A stretch of DNA of 64,000 nucleotides from the NCBI RefSeq assembly GCF_014191495.1, contig NZ_JACHWR010000002.1, forward strand, positions 992,001 through 1,056,000, given 5' to 3'. The stretch comes from Nocardioides soli (lineage in GTDB: Bacteria; Actinomycetota; Actinomycetes; Propionibacteriales; Nocardioidaceae). The position numbers and the translations under genes are program-made. Numbering within the stretch: the first letter of the stretch is position 1; every line of letters starts with the position of its first letter. Positions 33,128 through 42,195 of this stretch are shown piece after piece. A model generated the notes under the pieces. That model did no database searches, was not told where the DNA came from, and was given only the letters and a program-made list of their open reading frames with translations.

Positions 33128-34360
33128 GTGCCCAGCTACCAGATCGTCGTCGCGGACGCGACGCTCCGCGGCCGTGAGGGCCGCTGGCAGATCGGCATCG
33201 ACGGCGGCCGGATCGCGACCGTCACCCAGGAGACCCTGACCGGCGGCGAGGAGATCGACGCCGCCGGTGGGCTCGTCACCGAGAGCTTCGCCAACGGCCA
33301 CATGCACCTCGACAAGGTGCACACGCTCGACCGCATCGGCGACGCCGCGCTCACGGCGTACACCTCCGGCGACATGGGCTCCGCCCTGCACTCCATCGAG
33401 CTGGCCTCGGCCGTCAAGGCCGACTACGACCGCAGCTGGATCGAGCCCAACGCTCGCCGCGCGGTGCTCCAGGCGGTCCGGTACGGCGTACGCCACGTGC
33501 TCGCCTTCGCCGACGTGGACACCAAGGCGCGCCTCGAGGGAGTGATCCCGCTGCTCGCGCTGCGCGAGGAGTTCCGCGGCGTGGTCGACCTCCAGGTCGT
33601 GGCCTTCCCGCAGGACGGGCTGCTCTGCGACCCGGGCGCCGAGGACCTGGTGCGCGAGGCCGTCGACCTCGGGGCCGACGTCGTCGGCGGCATCCCGTGG
33701 ATCGAGCACACCGACGCCGAGGCGCGCGAGCACGTACGCCGCATGTGCGCGCTGGCCGCCGCCCACGGCCGCCGGGTGGCGATGCTCGTCGACGACGCCG
33801 GCGACGCCGGGCTGCGCACCACCGAGATGCTCGCCGAGGCGATGCTCGAGCACGGCCTCGAGGGCCGCGGCGTCGCCAACCACGCCCGCGCCGTCGGCCT
33901 CTACGCCCGCCCGAGCCTCGAGCGGCTCGCCGGACTGGTGAAGCGCGCCGGCCTCGGCTTCGTCAGCGACCCGCACACCGGTCCGCTGCACCTGCCGGTG
34001 CGCGAGCTCACCGCGATGGGCGTGCCGGTCGCGCTCGGCCAGGACGACATCGAGGACGCCTACTACCCGTTCGGCCGGCACAACATGGTCGAGATCGCGT
34101 TCCTCGCCGCGCACGCCCTCGAGGCGGTCGACAGCGCGGGCATCGACCTCGTCTACGACGCCGTCACGACCACCGCGGCCGACGTCCTCGGCGTGACCGG
34201 CCACCGGCTGGAGGAGGGCGGCAACGCCGACCTGGTCGTCCACCACCACCCGACCCTCCGCGAGGTCGTCGGCCATCACGAGGCGCCGGCGTACGTCGTC
34301 GCCTCGGGTCGGCTGGTCGCGACCTCGACGAGCAGCACGACGTACCACCTGACCACCTAG
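33128..34360 (+). CDS. Cytosine-deaminase-like amidohydrolase with altered metal ligands
   Basis: 410 residues from GTG 33128. It resembles the cytosine/creatinine deaminase group: FANGHMHLDKVHTLDR (His58, His60), AFADVDTKARLEGVIPLLAL, NHARAVGLYARPSLERLAGL (His252) and LGQDDIEDAYYPFGRHNMVE (Asp306/307). Where that group has HVDExDD, this protein has MLVDDAGDAGLRTTE, so the metal His is Leu220 and the acid-base Glu is Asp223. The substrate may be creatinine, cytosine or another cyclic amidine, or activity may differ. It is followed by hyuA and hyuB, suggesting deamination followed by ATP-dependent ring opening. Confidence 0.78.
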   Translation: MPSYQIVVADATLRGREGRWQIGIDGGRIATVTQETLTGGEEIDAAGGLVTESFANGHMHLDKVHTLDRIGDAALTAYTSGDMGSALHSIELASAVKADYDRSWIEPNARRAVLQAVRYGVRHVLAFADVDTKARLEGVIPLLALREEFRGVVDLQVVAFPQDGLLCDPGAEDLVREAVDLGADVVGGIPWIEHTDAEAREHVRRMCALAAAHGRRVAMLVDDAGDAGLRTTEMLAEAMLEHGLEGRGVANHARAVGLYARPSLERLAGLVKRAGLGFVSDPHTGPLHLPVRELTAMGVPVALGQDDIEDAYYPFGRHNMVEIAFLAAHALEAVDSAGIDLVYDAVTTTAADVLGVTGHRLEEGGNADLVVHHHPTLREVVGHHEAPAYVVASGRLVATSTSSTTYHLTT

Positions 34361-34409
34361 ACCCACCACCTAGAGACACCCACATGGACCACCTGGAAGG
34401 GGCCACCGC

Positions 34410-36497
34410 ATGAGCCGGCGTATCCGGATCGGCATCGACACCGGCGGCACGTTCACCGACGTCGTCGCCTTCGACGAGGACTCGGGAGAGCTCGTCACCA
34501 CCAAGACCCCGTCGACGCCGAGCAACCCGGCCGACGGCTTCCTGTCCGGCATCGACAAGGTCCTCGGCCTGCTCGGCGCGGGCGGTGCGGACATCGACGC
34601 CGTCAGCCACGGCACCACGGTCGCGACCAACCAGCTCCTCGAGGGCAAGGTCGACCGCCTCGGCTTCATCACGAACACCGGCTACGAGGCGATGCTCGAG
34701 ATCGCCCGCCAGTCCGTGCCCGACGGCTACGGCAACTCCTACTTCTGGGTCAAGCCCGACCGCATTGTCTCCCGCGAGTACGTCAAGGGCGTCGAGGGTC
34801 GCCTCGACGTGAACGGCGAGGAGGTGCGCCCCTTCGACGAGGACGGCGCGCGCACCGTCGCCCGCTGGTTCAAGACCCAGGGCATCAACACCCTCGGCGT
34901 CTGCTTCCTGCACGCCTACGCCAACCCGGTGCACGAGGAGCGGATGCGTGCCGTGCTCCTCGAGGAGCACCCCGACGCGGTGGTGTCGCTGTCGAGCGAG
35001 GTGCTGCGCGAGTACCGCGAGTACGAGCGCGCGATGACCACGCTGGTCGACGCCGCCGTCAAGCCGCGCCTCTCGGCGTACGTCAACAACATCAAGACGC
35101 GGCTCACCGAGTACGACGACCGCACCGTCCCCTTCTACGTGATGAAGTCGAACGGCGGCGTGCTCTCGGCCGACGAGGTCGTGCACCAGCCGATCACGAC
35201 CGTGCTCTCCGGCCCGGCCGCGGGCGCGCTCGGCGCGGCGCTGATCGCCAAGGTGGCGGGCTTCGACAAGGTGCTGACCTCCGACGGCGGCGGCACCTCG
35301 ACCGACGTGAGCGTCGTGATCGACGGCGAGCCGACGCTGACCACCGAGGGCACGGTCGGCGCGTTCCCGTCGAAGATCCCGATGATCGACGTCGTCACCG
35401 TCGGCGCCGGCGGCGGCTCGATCGCTTGGCTCTCGCCCGAGGGCACCCTGAAGGTGGGCCCGCAGTCGGCGGGTGCCGACCCGGGGCCGCTGTGCTACGC
35501 CAAGGGCGGCACCGAGGTCACCATCACCGACGCCCACGTCTACCTCGGCCGGATCCCTCCCCACCTGCTCGGTGGCGAGATCCCGCTCGACGTCGACGCC
35601 GCTCGCAACGGCATCGAGGCGCTCGCGAAGCAGCTCGGTCTGAGCCCGGAGGCGTGCGCCACCGGCATCCTCGAGATCTCCGCGTGGAACCAGGCCAACG
35701 CGCTGCGCCAGGTCACGGTCAAGCGTGGGCTCGACGTCCGTGACTTCACGCTCACGACGTTCGGCGGCTCCGGCTCGCTGCTGCTCTGCCGCCTCGTCGA
35801 CGTGCTCGGCCTCCCGGCCGTGCTGGTGCCGCCGAACCCCGGCAACGTCTCGGCGTTCGGCCTGCTCACCGTCGACGTCAAGAACGACTACGTGCAGACC
35901 CACGTCGCGCTGGCCGAGCGGCTCGACTCGGCCGCGGTCGCCCGCATCTACGACGCGCTCACCGAGCAGGCCACGGTCGCGCTGTCGAAGGAGGGCTTCA
36001 CCGAGGACGAGCACCAGTTCGCCCGCACCGCCGACCTGCGCTACTTCGGTCAGGCCTTCGAGGTCCGCGTGCCCGTCCCCGACGGCCCGATCGACGCCGC
36101 CGTCCTCGAGGAGGTGGCGAACCGCTTCCACGCCGAGCACAAGGTGCTCTACGGCTACGACTTCTCCGGCGACGACTCCCAGCAGGTCGAGTGGGTGAAC
36201 CTCCGGGTCTCCGGCATCGGCCCGATCCAGCGTCCCGAGATCCAGAGGCACGCGTTCGGCGACGGCAGCCTGCCCGCCGAGAAGAGCCGTCGGAGCGTCT
36301 GCTTCGACGCCGAGCAGGGGTACGTCGACACGCCCGTGCTCTGGCGCCCCGACCTCGCCCCGGGCACCGTCTTCGACGGCCCGGCGATCATCGAGGAGTT
36401 CGGCTCGACCGTGCCGATCCACCCGGGCTTCACCGCGCGCGTCGACGAGTTCCTGAACATCATCGTGACCCGCATCGACTCCAAGGAGACCAACTGA
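34410..36497 (+). CDS. Hydantoinase/oxoprolinase subunit A (HyuA family)
   Basis: 695 residues from ATG 34410 with GGAAGGGG upstream. HyuA signatures are present: RIRIGIDTGGTFTDVVAFDE (ATP-binding), AVSHGTTVATNQLLEGK, VLSGPAAGALGAALIAKVAG, LTSDGGGTSTDVSVVIDGEP and TVGAGGGSIAWLSPEGTLKV. With HyuB it forms an ATP-dependent hydrolase of five- to seven-membered cyclic amides (hydantoins, 5-oxoproline, N-methylhydantoin, caprolactam). Its stop overlaps the hyuB start by one base. Confidence 0.92.
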   Translation: MSRRIRIGIDTGGTFTDVVAFDEDSGELVTTKTPSTPSNPADGFLSGIDKVLGLLGAGGADIDAVSHGTTVATNQLLEGKVDRLGFITNTGYEAMLEIARQSVPDGYGNSYFWVKPDRIVSREYVKGVEGRLDVNGEEVRPFDEDGARTVARWFKTQGINTLGVCFLHAYANPVHEERMRAVLLEEHPDAVVSLSSEVLREYREYERAMTTLVDAAVKPRLSAYVNNIKTRLTEYDDRTVPFYVMKSNGGVLSADEVVHQPITTVLSGPAAGALGAALIAKVAGFDKVLTSDGGGTSTDVSVVIDGEPTLTTEGTVGAFPSKIPMIDVVTVGAGGGSIAWLSPEGTLKVGPQSAGADPGPLCYAKGGTEVTITDAHVYLGRIPPHLLGGEIPLDVDAARNGIEALAKQLGLSPEACATGILEISAWNQANALRQVTVKRGLDVRDFTLTTFGGSGSLLLCRLVDVLGLPAVLVPPNPGNVSAFGLLTVDVKNDYVQTHVALAERLDSAAVARIYDALTEQATVALSKEGFTEDEHQFARTADLRYFGQAFEVRVPVPDGPIDAAVLEEVANRFHAEHKVLYGYDFSGDDSQQVEWVNLRVSGIGPIQRPEIQRHAFGDGSLPAEKSRRSVCFDAEQGYVDTPVLWRPDLAPGTVFDGPAIIEEFGSTVPIHPGFTARVDEFLNIIVTRIDSKETN

Positions 36498-38479
36498 TGT
36501 GCACCAGCTCGACGGGCGTCGTCACGACCGGCGCCGCCGCGACGGCGAGCGAGGGTGAGAGCCGCCGCGCACCCACGCAGTTCCCGTTCACCCACCTCAC
36601 CGCGGACGCCGGCGCGAGCGCCGACCCCGTCCTCGTCGAGATCGTCCAGGGCTCCCTGGCGAGCGTCGAGATGGAGGTCGAGACCGCGATCGGCCGCACC
36701 AGCCGCAGCCCGATGATCCGCGACGCGCACGACTTCCGCGCGGGCATCCACGACCGGCTGCTGCGCAAGCTCACCGGCCGGTCCTACTCCGCGCTCGTGC
36801 ACCCGGTCGCCCGGGACTTCCCGCTCGAGGAGATGCAGGAGGGGGACGTCTTCTTCCACAACGACGTCTACCAGTCCGAGGGCGGCATCGGGCACCTGCC
36901 AGACCTGTGCGTCACCGTGCCGGTCTTCGCCGGCCCGGAGGGCGACCGCAAGGTCGTCGCCTTCGTGCAGGCCTTCGGCCACCACGACGACATCGGCGGC
37001 GCGGTGCCGGGCTCGATGCCCTCCAACGCCACCAGCGTCTTCGAGGAGGGCCTGATGGTCCCCCCGATCAAGCTGTGGGAGGCCGGCCGGCCCAACCGCT
37101 CCGCGCTGTCGATCATGACCCGCAACTCCCGGATGCCCGAGTCGCTGGCCGCCGACCTCGACGCCGAGTGCTCGGCCTGCCTGATGGGTGCGCGCCGGCT
37201 CGGCGAGCTCTTCGACCGGTACGGCGTGGAGACCGTCGAGTCCTGCTTCGACGCGATCATCAGCCGTACCACCGAGACCTATCGGCGCGAGATCCTCGGC
37301 AAGATCCCGGTCGGCACCTGGGTCTGGGAGGACTACGCCGAGCACGACGGCGTCGACGAGCCGCAGCTGCACACCCAGCGGATCACGCTGACCCGCACGC
37401 CGGCCGACGACCCCGAGGGCGAGCGGCTGATCCTCGACTTCGGCGGCACCTCGCCGCAGGCGAAGGGTCCGATCAACCACTGCGGCGACTACAGCGACGG
37501 CGTCTTCCTCAAGAAGTGGCTCGCGCCGATCCTGCGCAACCTCGCCGACACCCCCGAGCGGATGGCCGAGCTCGACGTCAACGAGGGCATCGTGCCGCTC
37601 ATCGAGATGCGGTTCCCGCCGCCGGGCACGCTGCTGACGCCGGTCTTCCCCGCGCCGACCAACGCCCGCACGTTCGTGATCCTGAGGCTGCTCGGCGTGC
37701 TCGCCGGCGTCGTGGCGAAGGCCGTCGACGGCAACATGCCCGCCGACCAGGAGACGATCCGCTACACGGGCGTCTACGGCGAGGACCTCGAGGGCCGGTC
37801 CTACCTGATGCGCGAGGTGCTCGGTGGCGGCTCCGGTGGCCGCTACTACGCCGACGGCGAGGACACCATCCACGTCGTGCCGGACTCCCGCAACCTGCCG
37901 ACCGAGTTCACCGAGGCGCGCTTCCCGTTCCGGGTCGAGGCGCTGACGCTCGCGGTCGACAGCGGGGGAGCGGGCAAGTTCCGTGGCGGCCTGGGCTACG
38001 AGAAGCACATCCGGATGCTCAAGGACGGCCACTTCATGTCGATCGCCGACCGGTCGATCCTGGCCTGCTGGGGCGTCAAGGGCGGCCACGCCGGCAAGCC
38101 GTTCCAGGTGACGATCGACCCGGACGGCCCGAACGAGCGCGAGATCGACGCGCTCGCCGACGCCGAGGCGGTCAAGGCCGGCGAGGTGATCCGGATCCGC
38201 ACCACCGGCGGTGGCGGGTGGGGCAACCCCCTCGAGCGCGACCCGGCGCTCGTCGTCCGCGACGTCGTGTGGCGCAAGGTCTCCGCCGAGGCCGCTCTCG
38301 CCGACTACGGCGTGGTGCTCACCGGCACGCTCGACGACGACACCCTGGCGTACGACGAGGCGGCGACCGTCGCGGAGCGCGCGAGCCGGCCGGAGCCGAG
38401 CGAGGCGTTCTTCGACCGTGGCCCGGGCTACGCCCAGCTCGCCGCGGGTGCGGCGTACGCCGAGGTGGACCTGGTCTGA
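36497..38479 (+). CDS. Hydantoinase/oxoprolinase subunit B (HyuB family)
   Basis: 660 residues; AAGGAG precedes ATG 36497 (TGATG overlap). HyuB signatures are visible: LVEIVQGSLASVEMEVETAI, DVFFHNDVYQSEGGIGHLPD, VQAFGHHDDIGGAVPGSMPS, LDFGGTSPQAKGPINHCGDY, and a C-terminal SGGAGKFRGGLGYEKHIRML plus TTGGGGWGNPLERDPALVVR. It is the partner of HyuA. The first 35 residues or so are poorly conserved and Ala/Ser/Thr-rich. Confidence 0.92.
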   Translation: MCTSSTGVVTTGAAATASEGESRRAPTQFPFTHLTADAGASADPVLVEIVQGSLASVEMEVETAIGRTSRSPMIRDAHDFRAGIHDRLLRKLTGRSYSALVHPVARDFPLEEMQEGDVFFHNDVYQSEGGIGHLPDLCVTVPVFAGPEGDRKVVAFVQAFGHHDDIGGAVPGSMPSNATSVFEEGLMVPPIKLWEAGRPNRSALSIMTRNSRMPESLAADLDAECSACLMGARRLGELFDRYGVETVESCFDAIISRTTETYRREILGKIPVGTWVWEDYAEHDGVDEPQLHTQRITLTRTPADDPEGERLILDFGGTSPQAKGPINHCGDYSDGVFLKKWLAPILRNLADTPERMAELDVNEGIVPLIEMRFPPPGTLLTPVFPAPTNARTFVILRLLGVLAGVVAKAVDGNMPADQETIRYTGVYGEDLEGRSYLMREVLGGGSGGRYYADGEDTIHVVPDSRNLPTEFTEARFPFRVEALTLAVDSGGAGKFRGGLGYEKHIRMLKDGHFMSIADRSILACWGVKGGHAGKPFQVTIDPDGPNEREIDALADAEAVKAGEVIRIRTTGGGGWGNPLERDPALVVRDVVWRKVSAEAALADYGVVLTGTLDDDTLAYDEAATVAERASRPEPSEAFFDRGPGYAQLAAGAAYAEVDLV

Positions 38480-38503
38480 CCCCCGGCCCGAGGTCGGTCT
38501 GGC

Positions 38504-38673
38504 GGGGTAGCCAGTGACGATGTGGTCGTTCCCCGGCGATGGGAACAGCCATCACGTCGCTGGCTATCCCGGTCCGGCCCGTCCGCGGTCCTGCGGGATA
38601 GCCAGTGACCGATAGCCAGTGACGATGTGGTCGTTCCCAGCTGGTGGGGACAGCCACATCGTCACTGGCTATC
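38504..38673. repeat. GATAGCCAGTGACG hairpin repeat, two copies plus a fragment
   Basis: Copy 1 (38504-38570) pairs GGGGTAGCCAGTGACGATGT... with ...ATCACGTCGCTGGCTATCCC imperfectly. Copy 2 (38611-38673) has perfect 20-bp arms, GATAGCCAGTGACGATGTGG and CCACATCGTCACTGGCTATC, around a 23-base core. A half-element (GGGATAGCCAGTGACC) lies between at 38595-38610. This fills the 38480-38747 gap after hyuB; a third, diverged copy is at 40927-41004. Confidence 0.85.
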
Positions 38674-38747
38674 TTCATGTCCGGCCTTGTGACCGGTCCG
38701 GGGCAGGCGCACCATGGGAGTACGGCGTCCCGAAGAAGGTGAGGCCG

Positions 38748-39425
38748 ATGGGCACGACCGATGTCCTCCGCAACTCGATCCAGCACACCCAGGGCCGGCT
38801 CTCCGACCGCCTCGCGGACGCCCGCGAGATGGAGGCCCCACCCGACCGGCCCCGGGACGGGTACGCCCGCATCGACGCGTTCCTGTCCAGCACCAGCAAG
38901 CACCTGCACGCCGTCGATGCCGTGCTGCTCCGGCCGGCCCGGCGCAGGGTGCCCGACGGCGGAGCGCTGGTCCACGACTACCTCCGCTCGACCAAGGAGC
39001 TCGAGGTCGTGCTGGCGCACGTGAAGGCGCACGAGTACGGCTCGGTCTACGAGATCTCGTTCTCCTGGCCCGAGGTCTGGGACGGGGTCGACCTGGCGAT
39101 GACCGACCACCAGCGCCACGAGGCGGTGCTCGGCAACCAGATCACCGAGAGCCTCGACGATTCCGAGCTCGACGTACTGGCCCAGCGCCTGTACGCCGCG
39201 GAGCTGGCCGCCCCGAGCAGGCCGCATCCCTACACGCCCCACACCGGCCTGCTCGGGAACGTCGCCCGCAAGGTGATGTACGCCGCCGACCGCTTCTGGG
39301 ACACGCTCGAGGGGCGGATGGTGCCCGAGCCGGCGCCGGAGCCGAAGAAGAAGCCGGGCCTGATGGCGCAGTACTTCCTGGCCGACCCGCGCTTCGACGA
39401 GGAGGAGCCCACGCCGCGCCCGTAG
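38748..39425 (+). CDS. Hemerythrin-like helical protein (tentative)
   Basis: 225 residues from ATG 38748; GTG 38739 is in frame. Helical, with spaced His and Glu (SSTSKHLHAVDAVLL, VHDYLRSTKELEVVLAHVKA, MTDHQRHEAVLGNQI) reminiscent of an HHE/hemerythrin-type bundle, then a Pro/Lys-rich stretch (EPAPEPKKKPG). I am not certain of the family. If correct it would bind oxygen or iron or act as a sensor. It is followed within 9 bp by the NmrA-like gene. Confidence 0.55.
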   Translation: MGTTDVLRNSIQHTQGRLSDRLADAREMEAPPDRPRDGYARIDAFLSSTSKHLHAVDAVLLRPARRRVPDGGALVHDYLRSTKELEVVLAHVKAHEYGSVYEISFSWPEVWDGVDLAMTDHQRHEAVLGNQITESLDDSELDVLAQRLYAAELAAPSRPHPYTPHTGLLGNVARKVMYAADRFWDTLEGRMVPEPAPEPKKKPGLMAQYFLADPRFDEEEPTPRP

Positions 39426-39434
39426 GTTGGGCCC

Positions 39435-40112
39435 ATGATGCGGATCGCCGTCCTGGGCGGACACGGGAAGACGGGGAGGGCGGTCGCCGCGGCGCTCGCC
39501 GACCGGGGCGCGGAGGCGGTGCCGCTCGGACGCGACGCCTGGCCGGACCTGCCCGGTGCGCTCGCGGGCTGCGGCGCGGCGTACCTGATCGCCCCGAACC
39601 TGCACCCCGACGAGCCCGCCTACGTCGGGGAGGCGCTGGCCGCGATGTCGGCCGCCGGCGTGGCCCGGGTCGTCTACCACTCGGTCGCCTCGCCGTACGT
39701 GCCCGAGATGCCGCACCACCTCGGCAAGGCCGCGTCGGAGGACCTGGTCCGGCGCTCCGGCCTCGCGTGGACGATCCTGCAGCCCGGCGCCTACGTCCAG
39801 AACCTCGACCTGGCGGGGCCGTCGGTCTCCGTGCCGTACGACGTGGACGCGCCCTTCGGCCTGCTCGACCTGGCCGACCTGGGCGCCGCGGCCGCGACGG
39901 TGCTGCTGGAGGGCGGGCACGAGGGCGCGACGTACGAGCTCGCGAGCCGGCAGGTCACGACGCGCCAACTCGCCGCGGAGGCCGGGCTGACGGCCGAGCG
40001 GGTCGCGGACCCGGGCACGCATCCGTGGCTGACCGCGATGTTCGGCTACTACGACCGGCACGGGCTGCCGGTCGGCACGCTGCCGCTCCGTGCGCTGCTC
40101 GGCCGGCCCTGA
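39435..40112 (+). CDS. NmrA-like NAD(P)-binding oxidoreductase
   Basis: 225 residues. The N-terminal Rossmann motif is IAVLGGHGKTGRAVAAALAD, followed by VARVVYHSVASPYVPEMPHH and the NmrA-type LVRRSGLAWTILQPGAYVQN. The active-site Tyr/Lys pair of classical short-chain dehydrogenases is not conserved, as in NmrA-type proteins, some of which sense NADP/NAD ratios or reduce quinones. It sits 9 bp behind the preceding gene. Confidence 0.85.
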   Translation: MMRIAVLGGHGKTGRAVAAALADRGAEAVPLGRDAWPDLPGALAGCGAAYLIAPNLHPDEPAYVGEALAAMSAAGVARVVYHSVASPYVPEMPHHLGKAASEDLVRRSGLAWTILQPGAYVQNLDLAGPSVSVPYDVDAPFGLLDLADLGAAAATVLLEGGHEGATYELASRQVTTRQLAAEAGLTAERVADPGTHPWLTAMFGYYDRHGLPVGTLPLRALLGRP

Positions 40113-40133
40113 GGAAGGCCGGGTGGCCGCGGC

Positions 40134-40811
40134 TCAGTTGTTGTTGCTCTGCGGCAGCTTCGGGATCAGCCAGCCGAGGAAGGCGTCCTGGCTGCGGGTC
40201 TGGAGGTAGATCCGCCCCGGCCCGGTCAGGTCGCAGACCAGGCCCTCGCCGGAGAAGAACGTCGACTTCCAGCTGCCGACCTTGCGCACGGAGTAGTTGA
40301 CGCCCTCGGTCCACGCCACCATGTGGCCGGTGTCGACGGTGTAGGTCTGACCCGGCTGCAGGTCGATCGCGTGGATCGCGCCGTAGCTCGAGAGCACCAC
40401 GTCGCCCTGGCCGCTCACCCGCAGCATGAACAGGCCCTCGCGCGAGAAGAACGTCTTCGCCCCACCCCAGTTGGAGTCGACCTCGACGCCCGCCGACGAC
40501 GCGAGGTAGGACCCGGACTGGACGAACAGCGTGCCGTTCAGCGGCCACGCCACGATGTCGCCGGCGAGTGCGGGGGCCAGCCACAGCTCGGCGCCCTCGG
40601 CCTGGGCGGTGAACGTGTTCATGAAGAACGACTCGCCGCCGAGGATCGACCGACGCAGGCCCTTCAGGACGCCGCCCTGCGTCGAGGTCTCCATCGCGAC
40701 CGCCGGCGACATCGCGAGCATCGCGCCCGCCTCGGCGCGGACCGTCTCGCCGGCGGTGAGGGTGAGCTTGGCGGCGGCGTACGCCGGGCCGTACATGATC
40801 TCGGTCTGCAT
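40134..40811 (-). CDS. AIM24-family (TIGR00266-like) protein
   Basis: 225 residues beginning MQTEIMYGPAYAAAKLTLTA. It has the beta-rich AIM24 repeats: VRAEAGAMLAMSPAVAMETS, GLRRSILGGESFFMNTFTAQ, GEGLVCDLTGPGRIYLQTRS and a C-terminal LGWLIPKLPQSNNN. Function is unknown in bacteria; the family is widespread and cytoplasmic. It converges on the NmrA-like gene. Confidence 0.88.
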   Translation of the reverse strand: MQTEIMYGPAYAAAKLTLTAGETVRAEAGAMLAMSPAVAMETSTQGGVLKGLRRSILGGESFFMNTFTAQAEGAELWLAPALAGDIVAWPLNGTLFVQSGSYLASSAGVEVDSNWGGAKTFFSREGLFMLRVSGQGDVVLSSYGAIHAIDLQPGQTYTVDTGHMVAWTEGVNYSVRKVGSWKSTFFSGEGLVCDLTGPGRIYLQTRSQDAFLGWLIPKLPQSNNN

Positions 40812-40926
40812 CGACTCTCCTGGTGACGACCCGAGTGATCAGGTCCCGAGCTCGGGTGGGTACGGCGAGCGTAGTGGCCGTGAGGTGGAGTCGCGGCGTC
40901 CCACCCGTGCCTCTCCGTGCCGGCCG

Positions 40927-41004
40927 CCGACGGGATAGTCCGTCACGTTCTGGTGGTCCTGGCCGCCGTGGGGCAGCCATTCCGTGACGGACCATCCCGG
41001 TCGG
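40927..41004. repeat. Diverged third copy of the GATAGCC/GATAGTCC hairpin
   Basis: CCGACGGGATAGTCCGTCACG (21 bp, 40927-40947) pairs imperfectly with the segment at 40983-41004 (CGTGACGGACCATCCCGGTCGG). The core keeps TGGTGGTCCTGG...GGGGCAGCC as in the 38.5-kb copies. It abuts the 3' end of the VOC gene on the minus strand and could terminate it. Confidence 0.65.
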
Positions 41005-41373
41005 TCACGTGCGCACGATCTGCTGCAGCGCCCAGCGGTTGCCGTCGGGGTCGGCGAAGTAGACGAACCGGCCCCATGGCTGTTCGTCGACGCCCTCGCA
41101 CTCGACCCCCCGCTCGCGTAGGTGGGCGAGGGCGGCGTCGGCGTCGTCCACGACGACCTGGATGAACTGCGACGAGCCCTCGGGCAGCATCTCCAGCCCG
41201 ACGCCGAAGCAGAACGAGCAGGCCGAGCCCGGGGGCGTCACCTGCACGAACCGCAGGTCCGGGCTGACGCGCTGGTCGTGGTCGACCGTCCAGCCGACCC
41301 GTTCTCCGTAGAACGCGATCGCGCGGTCGACGTCGGTGACCGCGATCGGGACGAGCTCGATCCTGAAGTCCAT
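41005..41373 (-). CDS. VOC-superfamily (glyoxalase/bleomycin-resistance-like) protein
   Basis: 122 residues, a typical single VOC unit. Features: VPIAVTDVDRAIAFYGERVG, FIQVVVDDADAALAHLRERG and the terminal FVYFADPDGNRWALQQI. The canonical metal ligands (first-strand His) are not clear, so it may be a binding rather than a catalytic member. Start ATG 41373 has AGGAGAGT upstream. Confidence 0.88.
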   Translation of the reverse strand: MDFRIELVPIAVTDVDRAIAFYGERVGWTVDHDQRVSPDLRFVQVTPPGSACSFCFGVGLEMLPEGSSQFIQVVVDDADAALAHLRERGVECEGVDEQPWGRFVYFADPDGNRWALQQIVRT

Positions 41374-41427
41374 GGCACTCTCCTGTGTCCGGTGGAATGT
41401 CCTGGCTCCGAGTCAACCGCGGAATCA

Positions 41428-41670
41428 GGTCAGAACCTGACCGCTGCGAACGCGAGCCGCGGACGACGCCGGTCGCGGCTCGGTGGTCGCGGCTCGGTGG
41501 TCGCGGCTCGGTGGTCGTGGCTCGGTGGTCGCGGGCGGCGGTGAGCAGGCAACCGTCCGCGGTGGTGAGACGGTTGCTGGCTCACCGCCGCGCGGCCGAC
41601 CCCACCGGACCGTCCCCTCCGAGACCGTCCCCACCGGACCGTGCCCTCCGAGACCGTCCCCTCCGGAGAC
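41428..41670. repeat. Noncoding repeat patch: 14-bp tandem repeat, hairpins and a 30-bp repeat
   Basis: From left: a small dyad GGTCAG-AAC-CTGACC (41428-41442); just over four copies of the 14-mer GGTCGCGGCTCGGT (41471 to about 41535); a hairpin with 10+9-bp arms (41537-41557/41569-41589) whose core GGCAACCGTC/GACGGTTGC resembles the A-type repeats at 29.8 kb; then two copies of a ~30-bp C-rich unit (CCACCGGACCGTCCCCTCCG...) to about 41670. No gene lies in 41374-41694. Confidence 0.8.
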
Positions 41671-41694
41671 GTCGTCCGGTGCGAGACTGGCCGG

Positions 41695-42195
41695 GTGACG
41701 CTCTCCGACACCGACCTCCTCCACCTCCGCAGCTGCGTCGACCTGGCCCGCGAGGCGCTCGACGACGGGGACGAGCCGTTCGGCTCGATCCTGGTCTCGG
41801 GCGCCGGCGAGGTGCTCTACGCCGACCGCAACCGGGTCAAGGACGGTGACCAGACCCGGCATCCCGAGTTCGACATCGCCCGCTGGGCGGGGGAGCACCT
41901 GCCGATGGACGAGCGCGCGGCCTGCACCGTCTACACCTCGGGTGAGCACTGCCCGATGTGCTCGGCCGCGCACGCGTGGGTCGGTCTCGGCCGGATCGTC
42001 TACGCCGCCTCGACCGAGCAGCTGGTCGGCTGGCTGACGGAGTGGGGCGTGGCACCCGGCCCGGTGCGGCCGCTGGCCGTGCAGGAAGTGGCGCCGGGGC
42101 TGACCGTCGACGGTCCCGCGGCGGAGCTCGAGGCCGAGGTGCGCGCCCTGCACGCCCGGCTGCACGGCGTGGCGGACCCGGGCGCCGTCAGCTGA
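41695..42195 (+). CDS. Nucleoside/nucleobase deaminase (cytidine-deaminase superfamily)
   Basis: 166 residues from GTG 41695, the start that matches family length. Zinc site residues are TRHPEFDIARWA (His with catalytic Glu, HxE) and TSGEHCPMCSAAHAWVGLGR (CxxC). The fold matches guanine/cytosine/tRNA-adenosine deaminases; the C-terminal part is too divergent for a firm substrate. A base deaminase could feed the proposed pyrimidine route (cytosine to uracil), but it is not in that operon. Confidence 0.85.
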   Translation: MTLSDTDLLHLRSCVDLAREALDDGDEPFGSILVSGAGEVLYADRNRVKDGDQTRHPEFDIARWAGEHLPMDERAACTVYTSGEHCPMCSAAHAWVGLGRIVYAASTEQLVGWLTEWGVAPGPVRPLAVQEVAPGLTVDGPAAELEAEVRALHARLHGVADPGAVS

